From contig CAVPVQ010000015.1 of NCBI GenBank assembly GCA_963709185.1, forward strand, positions 372,001 through 436,000: a DNA stretch of 64,000 nt. The letters run 5' to 3'. The notes under the pieces are model-generated. The model had not been told where the DNA came from. It did no database searches and was given only the letters and a program-made list of their open reading frames with translations. The translations under genes were made by a program, and so were the position numbers. The stretch comes from Roseiarcus sp963709185. Its GTDB lineage: Bacteria; Pseudomonadota; Alphaproteobacteria; Rhizobiales; Beijerinckiaceae. This document shows positions 45,881 to 55,600 of this stretch, piece after piece (position 1 is the first letter of the stretch; each line of letters starts with the position of its first letter).

Positions 45881-47329
45881 ATGGTCGGCCATTCAAAAAT
45901 GGCCCGCCTGGTCAAGGAAGCGGAGAATCGCTTGGAGATACATTTTCAACCGCTCGGGGGGTGGTCTGGCGACATGTTCGTCGCCGCCCTCCTCGACGCG
46001 TTTCCGGAGTTTTGGCCGCAAGTGGAATCGGCGGTCGCCTCGCTGAAGCTTGGGGACGACGCGCAATGCAGGCTCGCGCCGCATCGCGATCACATTTTGA
46101 CCGGAAGCCGCTTTCTCGTTGCCGCCAACGCGAAAGCCGAGACGCGGTCGCGGATCGCCGAACCCACTCACGACCACGCCCATCCTCACGGACCGAAGGG
46201 TGATCATCCGGACGCCGCTACCGAAAGAGATCACGTCGGGCATACCAAATGGGCGGATATTCGCGCCGATCTCGTGCGTTCAAGTCTCGATGTGGAAGCG
46301 AAGAAGCACGCGCTCGCAATCTTCGGCCTCCTGGCCAAAGCCGAGGCCGAGGTGCATGGCGTCGATGAAGCGTTGGTCGCGTTTCACGAAGTCGGCGCGA
46401 TCAACTCCATCGTCGACATCGTGGCCGCCGCGCAACTGATCGCGCTGCTTGGCGCGGATCGCTGGACGTCGGCGCCCTTGCCGATCGGCTCGGGGCGCGT
46501 GCGAACGGCGCATGGCGTTATGCCTTTGCCAGCGCCGGCGACGGCGCTCCTGATGCGAGGGCTGGAGACCATCGACGACGGCGTTCCCGGCGAACGCGTG
46601 ACGCCGACCGGCGCGGCGATCGCGCGCTACCTCATCGACCCCCGAGCGACGTCGCACGAGCGGCCTCGGCGACTGTCGCGCTGCGGGACCGGATTTGGCG
46701 CGCGAACCTTGCCCGGCCTCAGCAATTGCCTGCGCGCGCTGGCGTTCGACGAAGAGGCCGCGCAGACGCCGGACCTGGCGGGAGGCCAGATCGGTCGTCG
46801 CCAGTTGGGCGTCATAACGTTCGAGATCGACGACCAGTCGGCCGAGGACTTGGCGGCGGGCCTCGAACACATCCGGACGCTACCGGACGTCCTCGACGTC
46901 ACGCAGAGCTCCGTTCTCGGCAAGAAAGGACGGCTGGCCGCGCATGTCCAGGTGCTGGTTTCCCCGACAGGACTGGAGAGCGCCATCGCCGCCTGTTTTG
47001 AGGAAACCACCACCATCGGGCTAAGATACCAACTGACCGAAGGCGCAATCTTGCGACGCGATTTTGACACGATCGAAATCGGGGGCGAGAAATTGCGGGT
47101 GAAGCTCGTCGAGAGGCCGGACGGCGCGCCAAGCGGCAAGACCGAAGCCGACGATGTCGCCAGACATCGCGGTCACATCGCACGGCAGCGCCTCCGCCGC
47201 GAAGCTGAGGCGAAGGCGTTGGAGCGAAACGGGGCCGGACAAACAGGGCGTGGCCGCGGGCGCGGAGAAAGGAAGCCGCTGAATGGGGAACGGATCACTG
47301 CGCGAGGCGAGCGTCGCGGATCGGCTTGA
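45881..47329 (+). CDS. larC: Nickel-pincer cofactor biosynthesis protein LarC (nickel insertion)
   Basis: LarC is the CTP-dependent nickel insertase that completes the pincer nucleotide. The N-terminal domain has HFQPLGGWSGDMFVAALLDA, close to the family signature. A His-rich loop (HDHAHPHG to HVGH) probably binds nickel. Next come VAFHEVGAINSIVDIVAA and LPIGSGRVRTAHGVMPLPAP. The C-terminal domain includes GVITFEIDDQSAEDLAAGL and ILRRDFDTIE. It is one continuous frame, unlike the split larC1/larC2 of Lactiplantibacillus. The start is uncertain: ATG at 45881 or 45899, or TTG at 45827. The basic tail overlaps larE by 47 bases. Confidence 0.9.
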   Translation: MVGHSKMARLVKEAENRLEIHFQPLGGWSGDMFVAALLDAFPEFWPQVESAVASLKLGDDAQCRLAPHRDHILTGSRFLVAANAKAETRSRIAEPTHDHAHPHGPKGDHPDAATERDHVGHTKWADIRADLVRSSLDVEAKKHALAIFGLLAKAEAEVHGVDEALVAFHEVGAINSIVDIVAAAQLIALLGADRWTSAPLPIGSGRVRTAHGVMPLPAPATALLMRGLETIDDGVPGERVTPTGAAIARYLIDPRATSHERPRRLSRCGTGFGARTLPGLSNCLRALAFDEEAAQTPDLAGGQIGRRQLGVITFEIDDQSAEDLAAGLEHIRTLPDVLDVTQSSVLGKKGRLAAHVQVLVSPTGLESAIAACFEETTTIGLRYQLTEGAILRRDFDTIEIGGEKLRVKLVERPDGAPSGKTEADDVARHRGHIARQRLRREAEAKALERNGAGQTGRGRGRGERKPLNGERITARGERRGSA

Positions 47330-48110
47330 AGGCGTTCTGCTTGGCATGCCCCAACGGCTGGCGGTCGCGGTGAGCGGCGGCGTGGACAGTCTGACGCTCG
47401 CGACCTTCGCTCACACGATGTTGGGCGACTGCGTCGAGATGTTTCACGCCGTTTCGCCGGCGGTTCCGGGCGAGGCGACCGCCCGTGTCGAGCGGCTCGC
47501 GGTCGCCCGGACCTGGCGCCTGCATATTGTGGACGCCGGCGAATTCGGCGACGCCGCCTATATGGCCAATCCGGTCAATCGCTGCTTCTTCTGCAAGACC
47601 CATCTCTACGGGCGCATCGCGCGCCAGACCGACGCCCAGATCCTTTCGGGCGCCAATCTTGACGACCTCGGCGAATATCGGCCCGGACTTGACGCGGCCA
47701 GAAACCACGCCGTCCGCCATCCCTATCTCGAGGCCGAGATCGACAAGAACGGCGTGCGATCGCTGGCGCGGGCGATCGGCCTCGGCGCGCTGTCGGAACT
47801 GCCGGCCGCCCCCTGCCTTTCGAGCCGCGTGGAAACCGGCGCCGCGATTCGTCCCGAAGTCTTGCGCGCGATTCATGTCGTCGAACGCGGTCTCGCCAAA
47901 GATTATCCCCATGGCGTCGTGCGCTGTCGCGTTCGGGCGCGGGGAATCGTCATCGAGCTCGATCCTGGAACGCTGGCGGCAGTCAAAGGCGAGCGTGAGG
48001 ACGACGTGCGAATTCAGGTCGATCAAGCCTTCGCCGGGCTGGTCCCCGCCATCAATCTGACATTCGCATCCTATCGTAACGGCAGCGCCTTTCTGCGTGG
48101 GCGGGCATGA
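47283..48110 (+). CDS. larE: ATP-dependent sacrificial sulfur transferase LarE
   Basis: LarE adenylates the carboxylates of the LarB product and donates sulfur, in some members from its own cysteine. The PP-loop is LAVAVSGGVDSLTLATFA. The sulfur-donor cysteine is Cys178 in ELPAAPCLSSRVETG, matching Cys176 of the studied protein. An additional CxxC pair (NRCFFCKTHLYG, Cys101 and Cys104) is present. The length is 275 residues. An AAAGGAAG site precedes the ATG at 47283. It overlaps larC at the front and larB at the end by four bases. Confidence 0.92.
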   Translation: MGNGSLREASVADRLEGVLLGMPQRLAVAVSGGVDSLTLATFAHTMLGDCVEMFHAVSPAVPGEATARVERLAVARTWRLHIVDAGEFGDAAYMANPVNRCFFCKTHLYGRIARQTDAQILSGANLDDLGEYRPGLDAARNHAVRHPYLEAEIDKNGVRSLARAIGLGALSELPAAPCLSSRVETGAAIRPEVLRAIHVVERGLAKDYPHGVVRCRVRARGIVIELDPGTLAAVKGEREDDVRIQVDQAFAGLVPAINLTFASYRNGSAFLRGRA

Positions 48111-48784
48111 CGGGCGAATTCCGGCTTGATCACGAACGAAGAGGCCGGATCGGTCTGGACGAGGCGATATTTTGCGAAGGCAAGACGGTCAACCAGATCT
48201 CGGCGATCATCGATAGCGTGGGCGGGAGCGCCGCCGGGCTGCTGCTCACTCGCCTCGACCAATCCAGATTTGAAGGCCTTGCCGCGCGGCACGGTCCCCA
48301 ACTCGATTTCGACCCCCTCTCGCGCACCGCCATCTTCGGGCGGCCCCATGCCTTGCGCGTCGCCGCGCCGGTCGCTATCGTCATGGCGGGAACCTCCGAT
48401 CTGCCGGTCGGGCGGGAGGCGTCGCGAACCCTGTTCTTCGCCGGTCAGCCCTTCAGGGAATTTTGCGACGTTGGCGTCGCCGGCCTGTGGAGAATCCTCG
48501 AGCGCCTGGAGGAGATCAGACTCTCTCCCGTCGTGATTGTGGCGGCGGGTATGGACGCTGCGCTGGTCAGCGTGATCGGTGGACTGGTTTCCGGCGCGGT
48601 GATCGCGCTGCCGACGTCCGTCGGCTATGGGGTGGCGTCGGGCGGCACGGCGGCGCTGCACGCTTCGCTGGCAAGCTGCGCCCCTGGCGTATGCGCCGTC
48701 AATATCGACAATGGCTACGGCGCCGCCTGCGCCGCCTTGCGGATCACACGACAGCTTGGCGCGCCAGCATCAGCGGAGGGATGA
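48107..48784 (+). CDS. larB: Pyridinium-3,5-biscarboxylic acid mononucleotide synthase LarB
   Basis: LarB carboxylates and hydrolyses nicotinic acid adenine dinucleotide, the first step of pincer cofactor synthesis. The 225-residue product has an N-terminal helical part (GLDEAIFCEGKTVNQISAII). An AIR-carboxylase-like domain follows, with VAIVMAGTSDLPVGREASR, VVIVAAGMDAALVSVIGGLV and ALPTSVGYGVASGGTAALHA. The ATG overlaps the larE stop (ATGA), so the three cofactor genes are one operon. Confidence 0.92.
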   Translation: MTGEFRLDHERRGRIGLDEAIFCEGKTVNQISAIIDSVGGSAAGLLLTRLDQSRFEGLAARHGPQLDFDPLSRTAIFGRPHALRVAAPVAIVMAGTSDLPVGREASRTLFFAGQPFREFCDVGVAGLWRILERLEEIRLSPVVIVAAGMDAALVSVIGGLVSGAVIALPTSVGYGVASGGTAALHASLASCAPGVCAVNIDNGYGAACAALRITRQLGAPASAEG

Positions 48785-49156
48785 CGGAGGCGCGGCTCGA
48801 ACCGCGCTCCGGGCAAGAAGCTGTTGTCATCGCGCTTCAAGAGCCGGCGTTGAAGCGGACTGGCCGAGCGCCGACCGACAACGAACAAGTAACCACTGGG
48901 AATATTGTGGCGTGGTCAGCGCGTCCACAAATCGGCGAATGCGCAACTCAAGAGTCAGGAAAGAGAGGAAATCGGCTTCGCAATTCGGAACCCCCGCGAT
49001 GGTTTTCGACTCGAACCCCTCGGCTGCTTCTTGCGTGTCAATTCCAGCGTCCGTCTGTACTTTTGCATTGACGCTTTCGAGGTCTCTCTTGATTCCGGGG
49101 GGTCATCCGACGCCCCGTCCGTTCGTCACGCTGCGCGGCCACGCGGCGCCGTCGCC
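48785..49156. other. Gap between larB and the MetE-like gene
   Basis: About 370 bases between converging genes. Open frames here are in shadow composition and I recognise nothing in them. No clear terminator hairpin with a T-run was found. Confidence 0.4.
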
Positions 49157-50304
49157 TCAGGCCCAGAAACGCTTGGTCGCCAGCCGCGCGCCTTCGGCGA
49201 GAGCCGCCAATTTGGCCCACACGATATCTGGGTCGACAGCGGCTTGGCCCACCCAGGTGCCGTAGCCGCAGTCGCTGCCCGCAATGACGTTCTCGCGTCC
49301 GACGAGCTTCGCGTAGTTGCCGATTCTGTTGGCGATGAGTTCGGGGTGCTCGATGAAATTGGACTTCGAACTCGATCACGCCGGGAATCAGAACCTTTCC
49401 TTCCGGCAATTTCACCGTCTCGAACAGCGCCCATTCATGCGCATGACGCGGATTGGCGGCTTCGAACGACACCGCCGCCGGCCGCGCGGAAAAGACGATG
49501 TCGACGATTTCGGCGAAGGGCACGTCGCAGTGATGCGGACCCTCGTAGTTGCCCCAGCAAACGTGCATGCGAACGCGCTCCGGCGGGATGTTGGCCAGCG
49601 CGCCGTTCAGGAACTCGACGTGTTCCGCCGCGCGCTTTCGAAACTCCGGAAGCTCCAGGCTCGCATACTGAATGTGGCGGCCCATCGCCAGGTCGGGGCA
49701 GTCGATTTGAAGGTCAAATCCGCTCGCCACGATCGCCTCGTATTCCCGACGCATCGCCTCGGCGATCGCCTCGAGGTAGGCGCGCTGCGTCGGATAATAG
49801 TCGTTGTGGAAGAATAAAGAGATCACCCCCGGCGAGGCGGCCGTCATGAAGCTGCGCCCGGCCTGACGCGCCCCCACCGCCTCCTGGAGGTTGTCGATGT
49901 CCCTCGACACCGCGTCGGGATCGGAGACGGCGATCGGCGCGTTGCAGGCGGGGGTCTTTCGGCGCGACCTTCCGGGATCCCCAAACACCCTCTTGGCCAA
50001 GTTGGGAAAGTCGACCAGGTCCTGGTAGACGAAACTGTTGCCGAGGCCGCCGAACCCCGAAAGGCGATCCTTCACATAGGTCGCATAACTCGGCTTGGAC
50101 ATCTCGCCATCGTTCACAATGTCAACGCCGGCGGTGGTCTGCTTGTCGACCACCTTTTTGACGGCGCGGCGAATTCGTCGAGTTCAGCTCCGCGCGGTCG
50201 ACCGCCCTGCCCTCCTCCTTGGCGTACATCATCTGGATGAGATCGTCCGGACGAGGAAGGCTCCCGGTATGGGTGGTGAGAAAGCGATCGACGCTACGCG
50301 GCAT
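49157..50304 (-). pseudogene. Cobalamin-independent methionine-synthase-like (MetE C-terminal domain family) methyltransferase, frameshifted
   Basis: The restored product is about 380 residues, a single MetE-type TIM barrel. It begins at 50304 with MPRSVDRFLTTHTGSLPRPD. Two one-base losses near 50167 and 50183 separate this from the main frame (VDKQTTAGVDIVNDGEMSK). The zinc ligands are visible in RVRMHVCWGNYEGPHHC and the late Cys in VIAGSDCGYGTW. An extra T near 49370 shifts that C-terminal end (IEHPELIANRIGNYAKLVG to a TGA at 49157) out of frame. Such single-domain members transfer methyl or alkyl groups between thiols in catabolism; the acceptor is unknown. Three breaks make real decay possible. 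Confidence 0.75.
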
Positions 50305-50694
50305 AACGGCATCATCCTTCTTTGATCGACGCGAGATCAGCGGAGTCCTGCGCCGTCTCGGCGGACATCCAAGTTCCCGGCGCTCTGACCTCCAGGCAGG
50401 ATCCAGACGCGTCGGACCCGATTTCATAGCGCCGGCGCCGCGCCGGTGTGACAGCGGGCGCGCCCTCGGCTGACCCGACTCGGCTCTTGTATTCGACTTC
50501 GGAATCGGTGCATACATGATCTTGAAATATTTCAAAATCGAGCGCCGCGAACGCAAGCGCAGCGGCTTCTGTTCCGGGCTGCCGTCGCAGAACTGATTGG
50601 CGCGGCGACGATGCGCTATCACAACGCAGCACGCCCGCCAACTCGGTCAGCGACCTCGATGGCGGGAGATTGCGCGCCGTTCGGGATGGAAGCC
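50305..50694. promoter_or_regulatory. Divergent promoter region between the MetE-like and UPF0261 genes
   Basis: About 390 bases with no supported gene. An AT-rich segment near 50515-50535 (CATGATCTTGAAATATTTCA) stands out from the GC-rich surroundings and contains the palindrome TGAAATATTTCA, a possible operator or promoter core for one of the two divergent units. Confidence 0.45.
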
Positions 50695-51935
50695 ATGGGC
50701 GAGAAGGTCGTCGCGATAGTCGGAACCCTGGACACCAAGGGCGCCGAATACGCCTATCTCAAGCAGCAGATCGAGAGCCAGGGCGTGGCGACCCTGGTCA
50801 TTGACGTCGGCGTGTTCGGGCAGCCGCCGTTCGCCCCCGACATCGCCGCCGTCGAGGTCGCCCGGGCCGGCGGCGCCAGCCTCGAGGCGCTCGCCGCCGC
50901 GGGCGATCGCGGCAAAGCGGTGGCGGCGATGAGCGCCGGGGCCGCGGTTGTGCTGAAGCGGCTGCACGACGAAGGCAGGATCGACGGCGCAATCGCCATG
51001 GGCGGCGGCGGCGGCACCACGCTCGGCTCGATCGCGATGCAGGCGCTGCCGGTCGGCGTGCCGAAGCTCATCGTCTCGACCGTCGCTTCCGGCGACACCA
51101 GCGCCTATGTCGGCGTGAAGGACATTACAATGATGCCGTCGATCGTCGACGTCGCCGGCGTCAATCGTCTTTCATCGCGCATAATCGCCAATGCGGCCGG
51201 AGCGATCGCCGGCATGGTCAAGATCGATCCGCCGCAGACGTCGAGCCGCCAAGCCGATGATCGCCGCCACGATGTTCGGCGTCACGACGGCCTGCGTGAC
51301 CAAGGCGCGCGAAGCGCTTGAGCAGGCGGGCTACGAGGTTCTTGTCTTCCATGCGGTGGGCAGCGGCGGTCGCACGATGGAGGAGCTTATTCGCGCCGGC
51401 TTCGTCGTCGGCGTGCTCGACATGACCACGACGGAACTCGCCGACGAATTGGCCGGCGGGGTGCTCAGCGCGGGGCCACATCGACTGGAGGCGGCGGGAG
51501 AAAAAGGCGTGCCGCAGGTCGTCTCCCTCGGTGCGCTGGACATGGTCAATTTCGGCGCGCGCGACAGCGTGCCCGCGAAATATTCCGAGCGCCAATTCTA
51601 TCAGCACAATCCGCTGGTCACGTTGATGCGCACGACGCGCGAGGAGAATGCCGAACTCGGCCGCGTCATTGCGGCCAAGCTCAACCGCGCGAAAGGCCCG
51701 ACAGTGCTGATGATCCCCAGGAGGGGCGTCTCTGCGATTGACGTCGCCGGCAAGCCCTTCTTCGACGAGAACGCGGACGAGGCGCTCTTTGCGCGCTCTG
51801 CGCGCCAACGTCGCGCCTAACGTCGTCGTGGTGGAAATGGACACGGATATCAACAGCCTGGAGTTCGCGACCGAAGCCGCGAACCAGCTTCTGAAACTCG
51901 TGCGGACCGAGACGTCAGATGCAGTTCACGCGTAA
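50695..51935 (+). CDS. UPF0261 / Tm-1-like ATP-binding protein, twice frameshifted
   Basis: The restored protein has about 412 residues. The first frame has VVAIVGTLDTKGAEYAYLKQ and IAMGGGGGTTLGSIAMQALP, plus VSTVASGDTSAYVGVKDI. These fit the Tm-1-like N-terminal domain, named after the tomato resistance protein. A break near 51242 leads to AATMFGVTTACVTKAREAL and FHAVGSGGRTMEELIRAGF. A second near 51794 leads to VAPNVVVVEMDTDINSLEF and the stop at 51935. Both breaks read as one extra base. The enzyme activity is not known. It overlaps the next gene by 17 bases; in some organisms the two are fused, so they likely act together. Confidence 0.83.
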
Positions 51936-52788
51936 GGGCGTTCTGGCGCGGCTGCGGAAGACGCTCGGCGACGGTCATCCGATCATCGCCGCGGGCGCGG
52001 GCATAGGGCTTTCCGCGAAATTCGCCGAGAGAGGCGGGGCGGACCTCGTCATCATTTACAATTCAGGCCGGTATCGGATGACCGGCTATTCGTCGCTTTG
52101 CGGCTATTTGCCGATTGGGGACGCCAACGGCATCGTCAAGGAGATGGGCGAGCGCGAGGTTTTGCCGGTGACGCGCGACACGCCCGTCATAGCGGGTGTT
52201 TTCGCCGCCGATCCGACGCGCGAAATGTCGCATTTTCTTCGTGAATTGATCGATTTGGGCTTTTCCGGCGTCATCAATTTTCCGTCGATCGCCTGGCTCG
52301 AGGGCGAGCTTCGCGCCGGACTCGAATCCTCCGGTCTCGGCTTTCAGCGCGAAGTCGATATGATCCGCGCGGCCGGCGAGGCCGGGCTGTTCACCCTGGC
52401 CTATGTGTTCACCCCGGAAGAGGCGGTGGCGATGGCGCGGGCCGGCGTCGACGTCGTCGTCGCCCACATGGGCAACACCGTCGGGGGATCGGTTGGCCAG
52501 CCCCAGGTCATCGCGCTCGAAGCCGCGGCGGCCCTCACCCAGGCGATCGCCGACGCGGCGCGCGGGGAAAAGGCCGACGTCATCGCGCTTTGTCACGGTG
52601 GGCCGATCGCGCTCGTCGAAGACTTCGCCTTCATTCTCGCGAAGACCGACATCGATGGTTTCGTCGGCGCCTCCAGCATGGAGCGTCTGCCGGTGGAGTC
52701 GGCGATCGAGGGGACGACCAGGGCCTTCAAGGGACTGGCGCGGCGCTCGCCCGCCGGGTCGAACGCGGGATCGCCGGAACGCGCATGA
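51919..52788 (+). CDS. PEP-hydrolase-family TIM-barrel protein
   Basis: This is a 289-residue protein of the family annotated as phosphoenolpyruvate hydrolase-like (PF09370), related to the isocitrate-lyase/PEP-mutase barrels. Landmarks are PIIAAGAGIGLSAKFAERGG, LVIIYNSGRYRMTGYSSLCG, TPVIAGVFAADPTREMSHFL and VVAHMGNTVGGSVG. The true reaction is not established. It overlaps the UPF0261 gene, which is its normal partner. Confidence 0.87.
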   Translation: MQFTRKGVLARLRKTLGDGHPIIAAGAGIGLSAKFAERGGADLVIIYNSGRYRMTGYSSLCGYLPIGDANGIVKEMGEREVLPVTRDTPVIAGVFAADPTREMSHFLRELIDLGFSGVINFPSIAWLEGELRAGLESSGLGFQREVDMIRAAGEAGLFTLAYVFTPEEAVAMARAGVDVVVAHMGNTVGGSVGQPQVIALEAAAALTQAIADAARGEKADVIALCHGGPIALVEDFAFILAKTDIDGFVGASSMERLPVESAIEGTTRAFKGLARRSPAGSNAGSPERA

Positions 52789-52884
52789 CGCGCGCGGCGA
52801 GGGTTTCGGAGCGAGGCGAAGCCGCTTCGCCTTGCTGAAGGGGCTCAAGGCGACTTCGCTCGCCGCCCAAGGGAGGAGAATACG

Positions 52885-54051
52885 GTGCGGGAGCTTCGAT
52901 TCGCTCAGATCGGCGCGGGACTGATGGGCAAGGCCTATGCGCCGGCGCTTGCACAGATCCCGATGTGGTACTGGCCACCGGCGGCCATGCCGCGACGCAC
53001 GCTGATGGTCGACATCGAGGCGGACAGCGCGCGCGACAACGCCGCGCGCTATGGCTACGACCGCTGGGCCGTCGGCTGGCGGGCCGCCGTCGAGGATCCC
53101 GAAGTTGACGTGCTGCTGATCCTCGTGCCGAACAGCCTGCACCGGGAGATCGTCCTCGCCGCCGCGGCCGCGGGCAAGCACATCTGCTGCGAAAAGCCGC
53201 TGGCGATGGACGCCGTCGAGGCGAAGGAAATGCTCGACGCCGTCGAGAAGGCGGGGGTCAAGCATCAGACCGCGTTCAATTGGCGCTTCTGTCCGGCGGT
53301 GCAGACGGCCAAGAAGATGATCGACGAGGGGAGGCTCGGCCGCCTCTATGATTTTCGCGGCTGGTGGCTCGCCGACTGGCCGATGGACCCGAACATTCCG
53401 CTGACCTGGCGATTTCAGAAGGCGCTCGCCGGCACCGGCTCGCTCGGCGACATCGGAAGCCACGTGATCGACCTTGGCCGCTTTCTGGTCGGTGAGATCT
53501 CGGAGGTCTGCGGCCTCGCCGACACGTTCATCGAGGAAAGGACGATCGTCTCTCCCTTCGCGCCGCCCGCCGGAGTCGTCGCGGGCTCCAACCAGAAGAA
53601 GGGGCCGGTCGACGTCGACGACAACGCGGCATTCATGATGCGCTTTGAGGGCGGAGCCTATGGCTTCATCGAGGCGACGCATTTCAGCGCCGGCCGCAAG
53701 AATTCGTTCGGCTTTGAAATTCACGGCGAAAAAGGCACGCTCTATTTCGACTGGCTGCGCATGAACGAGTTGCAGTACTACGACCGCGGCGATCCGGCTG
53801 ACCGCGAAGGATTCCGCACGATCGTCATGGGTCCCATGCATCCCTACGGCGAGGCGTTCTGGCCTGTGCAAGGCTACGGCCTCGGCTATACCGAGACCAA
53901 GATTCTTCAACTGAACGACTTCATCCAGGCGATCGCCTCCGGCGGTCGGCCGCAAACCGACTTCCACGATGGCTGGAAGACGCTGCAGGTCGTGGACGCG
54001 GTCATGAAATCGATCGAGGATCACGCGTGGATTCGGGTGGATTCCATCTAG
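52885..54051 (+). CDS. Gfo/Idh/MocA family oxidoreductase
   Basis: This is an NAD(P)-dependent sugar or polyol dehydrogenase-like enzyme, 388 residues. A GTG at 52885 after GGGAGGAG is the start. The Rossmann motif is RFAQIGAGLMGKAYAPAL. The catalytic EKP motif is in KHICCEKPLAMDAVEAKEM, and the C-terminal domain includes GSLGDIGSHVIDLGRFLVGE with the conserved Asp/His. Related enzymes oxidise inositols, sugar acids or modified sugars. Its place before a sugar-type ABC importer supports a sugar-like substrate. Confidence 0.9.
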   Translation: MRELRFAQIGAGLMGKAYAPALAQIPMWYWPPAAMPRRTLMVDIEADSARDNAARYGYDRWAVGWRAAVEDPEVDVLLILVPNSLHREIVLAAAAAGKHICCEKPLAMDAVEAKEMLDAVEKAGVKHQTAFNWRFCPAVQTAKKMIDEGRLGRLYDFRGWWLADWPMDPNIPLTWRFQKALAGTGSLGDIGSHVIDLGRFLVGEISEVCGLADTFIEERTIVSPFAPPAGVVAGSNQKKGPVDVDDNAAFMMRFEGGAYGFIEATHFSAGRKNSFGFEIHGEKGTLYFDWLRMNELQYYDRGDPADREGFRTIVMGPMHPYGEAFWPVQGYGLGYTETKILQLNDFIQAIASGGRPQTDFHDGWKTLQVVDAVMKSIEDHAWIRVDSI

Positions 54052-54361
54052 CGCGCCCCACGCTCAGCCGCCGATCGAGAGAGGCGCGGCTTTATCGCGA
54101 CGTCGCTCCTTCGCCCGTCGCCGATTGCGATACCCGCGTTCCGACATACGATTGCTCGCCGCCGATGCCGTTCGATACGCTGCAACAGGTTTGGAGCCGG
54201 CAAGGGCCGCTGCGGTCTTCTGTAGGCGTGGCGAACTTGTCGCCGGGTCGCTGTCGGCATCGCCGGCGCGCAGAGCGCCTTGGAGACGCCGAAACCAGCC
54301 GAAACGCGCGCTGACCGAGCCGGGTGGCGCGGCCTGATGACGAAGCATACGGGAGGAAAGA
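54052..54361. promoter_or_regulatory. Intergenic region upstream of the first ABC importer
   Basis: About 310 bases with no supported gene. It ends in a strong GGGAGGAAAG ribosome-binding site before the ATG at 54362. The promoter for the binding protein probably lies here; I cannot point to a clear -35/-10 pair. Confidence 0.4.
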
Positions 54362-55600
54362 ATGAAATTAAGAGGTGCGCTTGCGGCCCTCCTTCTTTTG
54401 GGCCTGCCGGGCGCGGCGCTGGCGGAGGATCGCCCCGCGGGCATGTCCGACGCCGATTGGGGTCGCATCAAGAATTTGATCGACCCGAACGTCGTGCAGT
54501 GGAACCCATACAAAGGCCTCGCGGTCAAAAAGGATGGCTCGCCATACCGCGTGCTGTACCTGCCGGTTTGGATGGGTGACGATTACCAGGTGGTGGCGCA
54601 ACATCTGGCCAAATATCAGCTGGAGCAGGCAGGGGCGAAGGTCACCGCGGTTTCCGCCGAATTTGACGCGCAGAAGCAGATCCACGCGCTCGAGGATGCG
54701 ATCGCGACGCGCGCTTATGACGCGGTCATCATGCAGCCGATGGACCCGGGCTCGATCGCCAGCACGATCGAGAAGGCGACTGCTGCCGGTATTGACGTTT
54801 ATGACTGGGTGATCCCGGCCAAGACTGACAAGCTCACGGGCTTCGCCGGCTATCTCGCCGACGCGATGGACGCCAATGGCCAGATCGGCAAGGTGTTCAC
54901 CAAGGAAGCCGAGGCGGCGGGCGCGACAGCGGACAAGCCCTATCGCGTGCTCGAAATCTGGGGCATTCGCGCGGCGCCGATCTGCCAGGACCGCCACAAC
55001 GGCATGATGAAGGGGATCGGCGACAATCACGCGATCCAGGTCGTCGAATTGGTCGATACGGCGGGCCAGCCGGAGGCCGAGGTGAAGGCGATCCAGGACG
55101 CCTTCGCTCGCTATCCCGACATCAAGGCGATCTACCCGCAGTTCGGCGATGCTGGCGCCATCATCGAGGGGTTGCGCTCCGTCGGTCGTCTTGCGCCCAA
55201 GGGAGATCCCAAGCATGTCGTCGTCATTCTTCAGGACATCGACAAGGCGATGCTTGCGCCTCTGAAGGACGGCACTTTCGACTATACGATCTCGAACAAC
55301 CCCTGGCACCAGATCGACGTCGCCGTGAAGCAGTTCATGTGGCATACGGTGCTCAAGCAACCGCTTGCCGACGGCGACTCGACCACCGGCGCCGTCAAGC
55401 TGCCGAAGTGGGTCCAACTGCCGATGCCTCTGTTGACCGGCGACACGATCGACACACCCGCCGCGCATATGTGGGGCGGCACGATCGCGTTCACCGAAAT
55501 GCCGCTCGGCAAATGGGAGGAATGGCCGGTGCTCGACACGTCCAAGGTCGGCCTGCCGACGCCGACGATGGCGGACCGCAAGCGTCTGGTCGACTATTGA
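54362..55600 (+). CDS. Sugar-type ABC importer substrate-binding protein
   Basis: This is a periplasmic receptor of 412 residues in the RbsB-like type 1 class. The signal peptide is MKLRGALAALLLLGLPGAAL with cleavage after ALA. The mature part contains VLYLPVWMGDDYQVVAQHLA, YDAVIMQPMDPGSIASTIEK and SNNPWHQIDVAVKQFMWHT. It is longer than RbsB and has an N-terminal extension (MSDADWGRIKNLIDPNVVQW). It precedes an ATPase and two permease genes. The ligand is unknown. Confidence 0.9.
   Translation: MKLRGALAALLLLGLPGAALAEDRPAGMSDADWGRIKNLIDPNVVQWNPYKGLAVKKDGSPYRVLYLPVWMGDDYQVVAQHLAKYQLEQAGAKVTAVSAEFDAQKQIHALEDAIATRAYDAVIMQPMDPGSIASTIEKATAAGIDVYDWVIPAKTDKLTGFAGYLADAMDANGQIGKVFTKEAEAAGATADKPYRVLEIWGIRAAPICQDRHNGMMKGIGDNHAIQVVELVDTAGQPEAEVKAIQDAFARYPDIKAIYPQFGDAGAIIEGLRSVGRLAPKGDPKHVVVILQDIDKAMLAPLKDGTFDYTISNNPWHQIDVAVKQFMWHTVLKQPLADGDSTTGAVKLPKWVQLPMPLLTGDTIDTPAAHMWGGTIAFTEMPLGKWEEWPVLDTSKVGLPTPTMADRKRLVDY

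Noticed and set aside
52063..54024. Minus-strand frame of 653 codons opposite the PEP-hydrolase-like and Gfo/Idh/MocA genes
   Set aside because: It is antisense to two well-supported genes and shows no family motif; long shadow frames are normal at this GC content.
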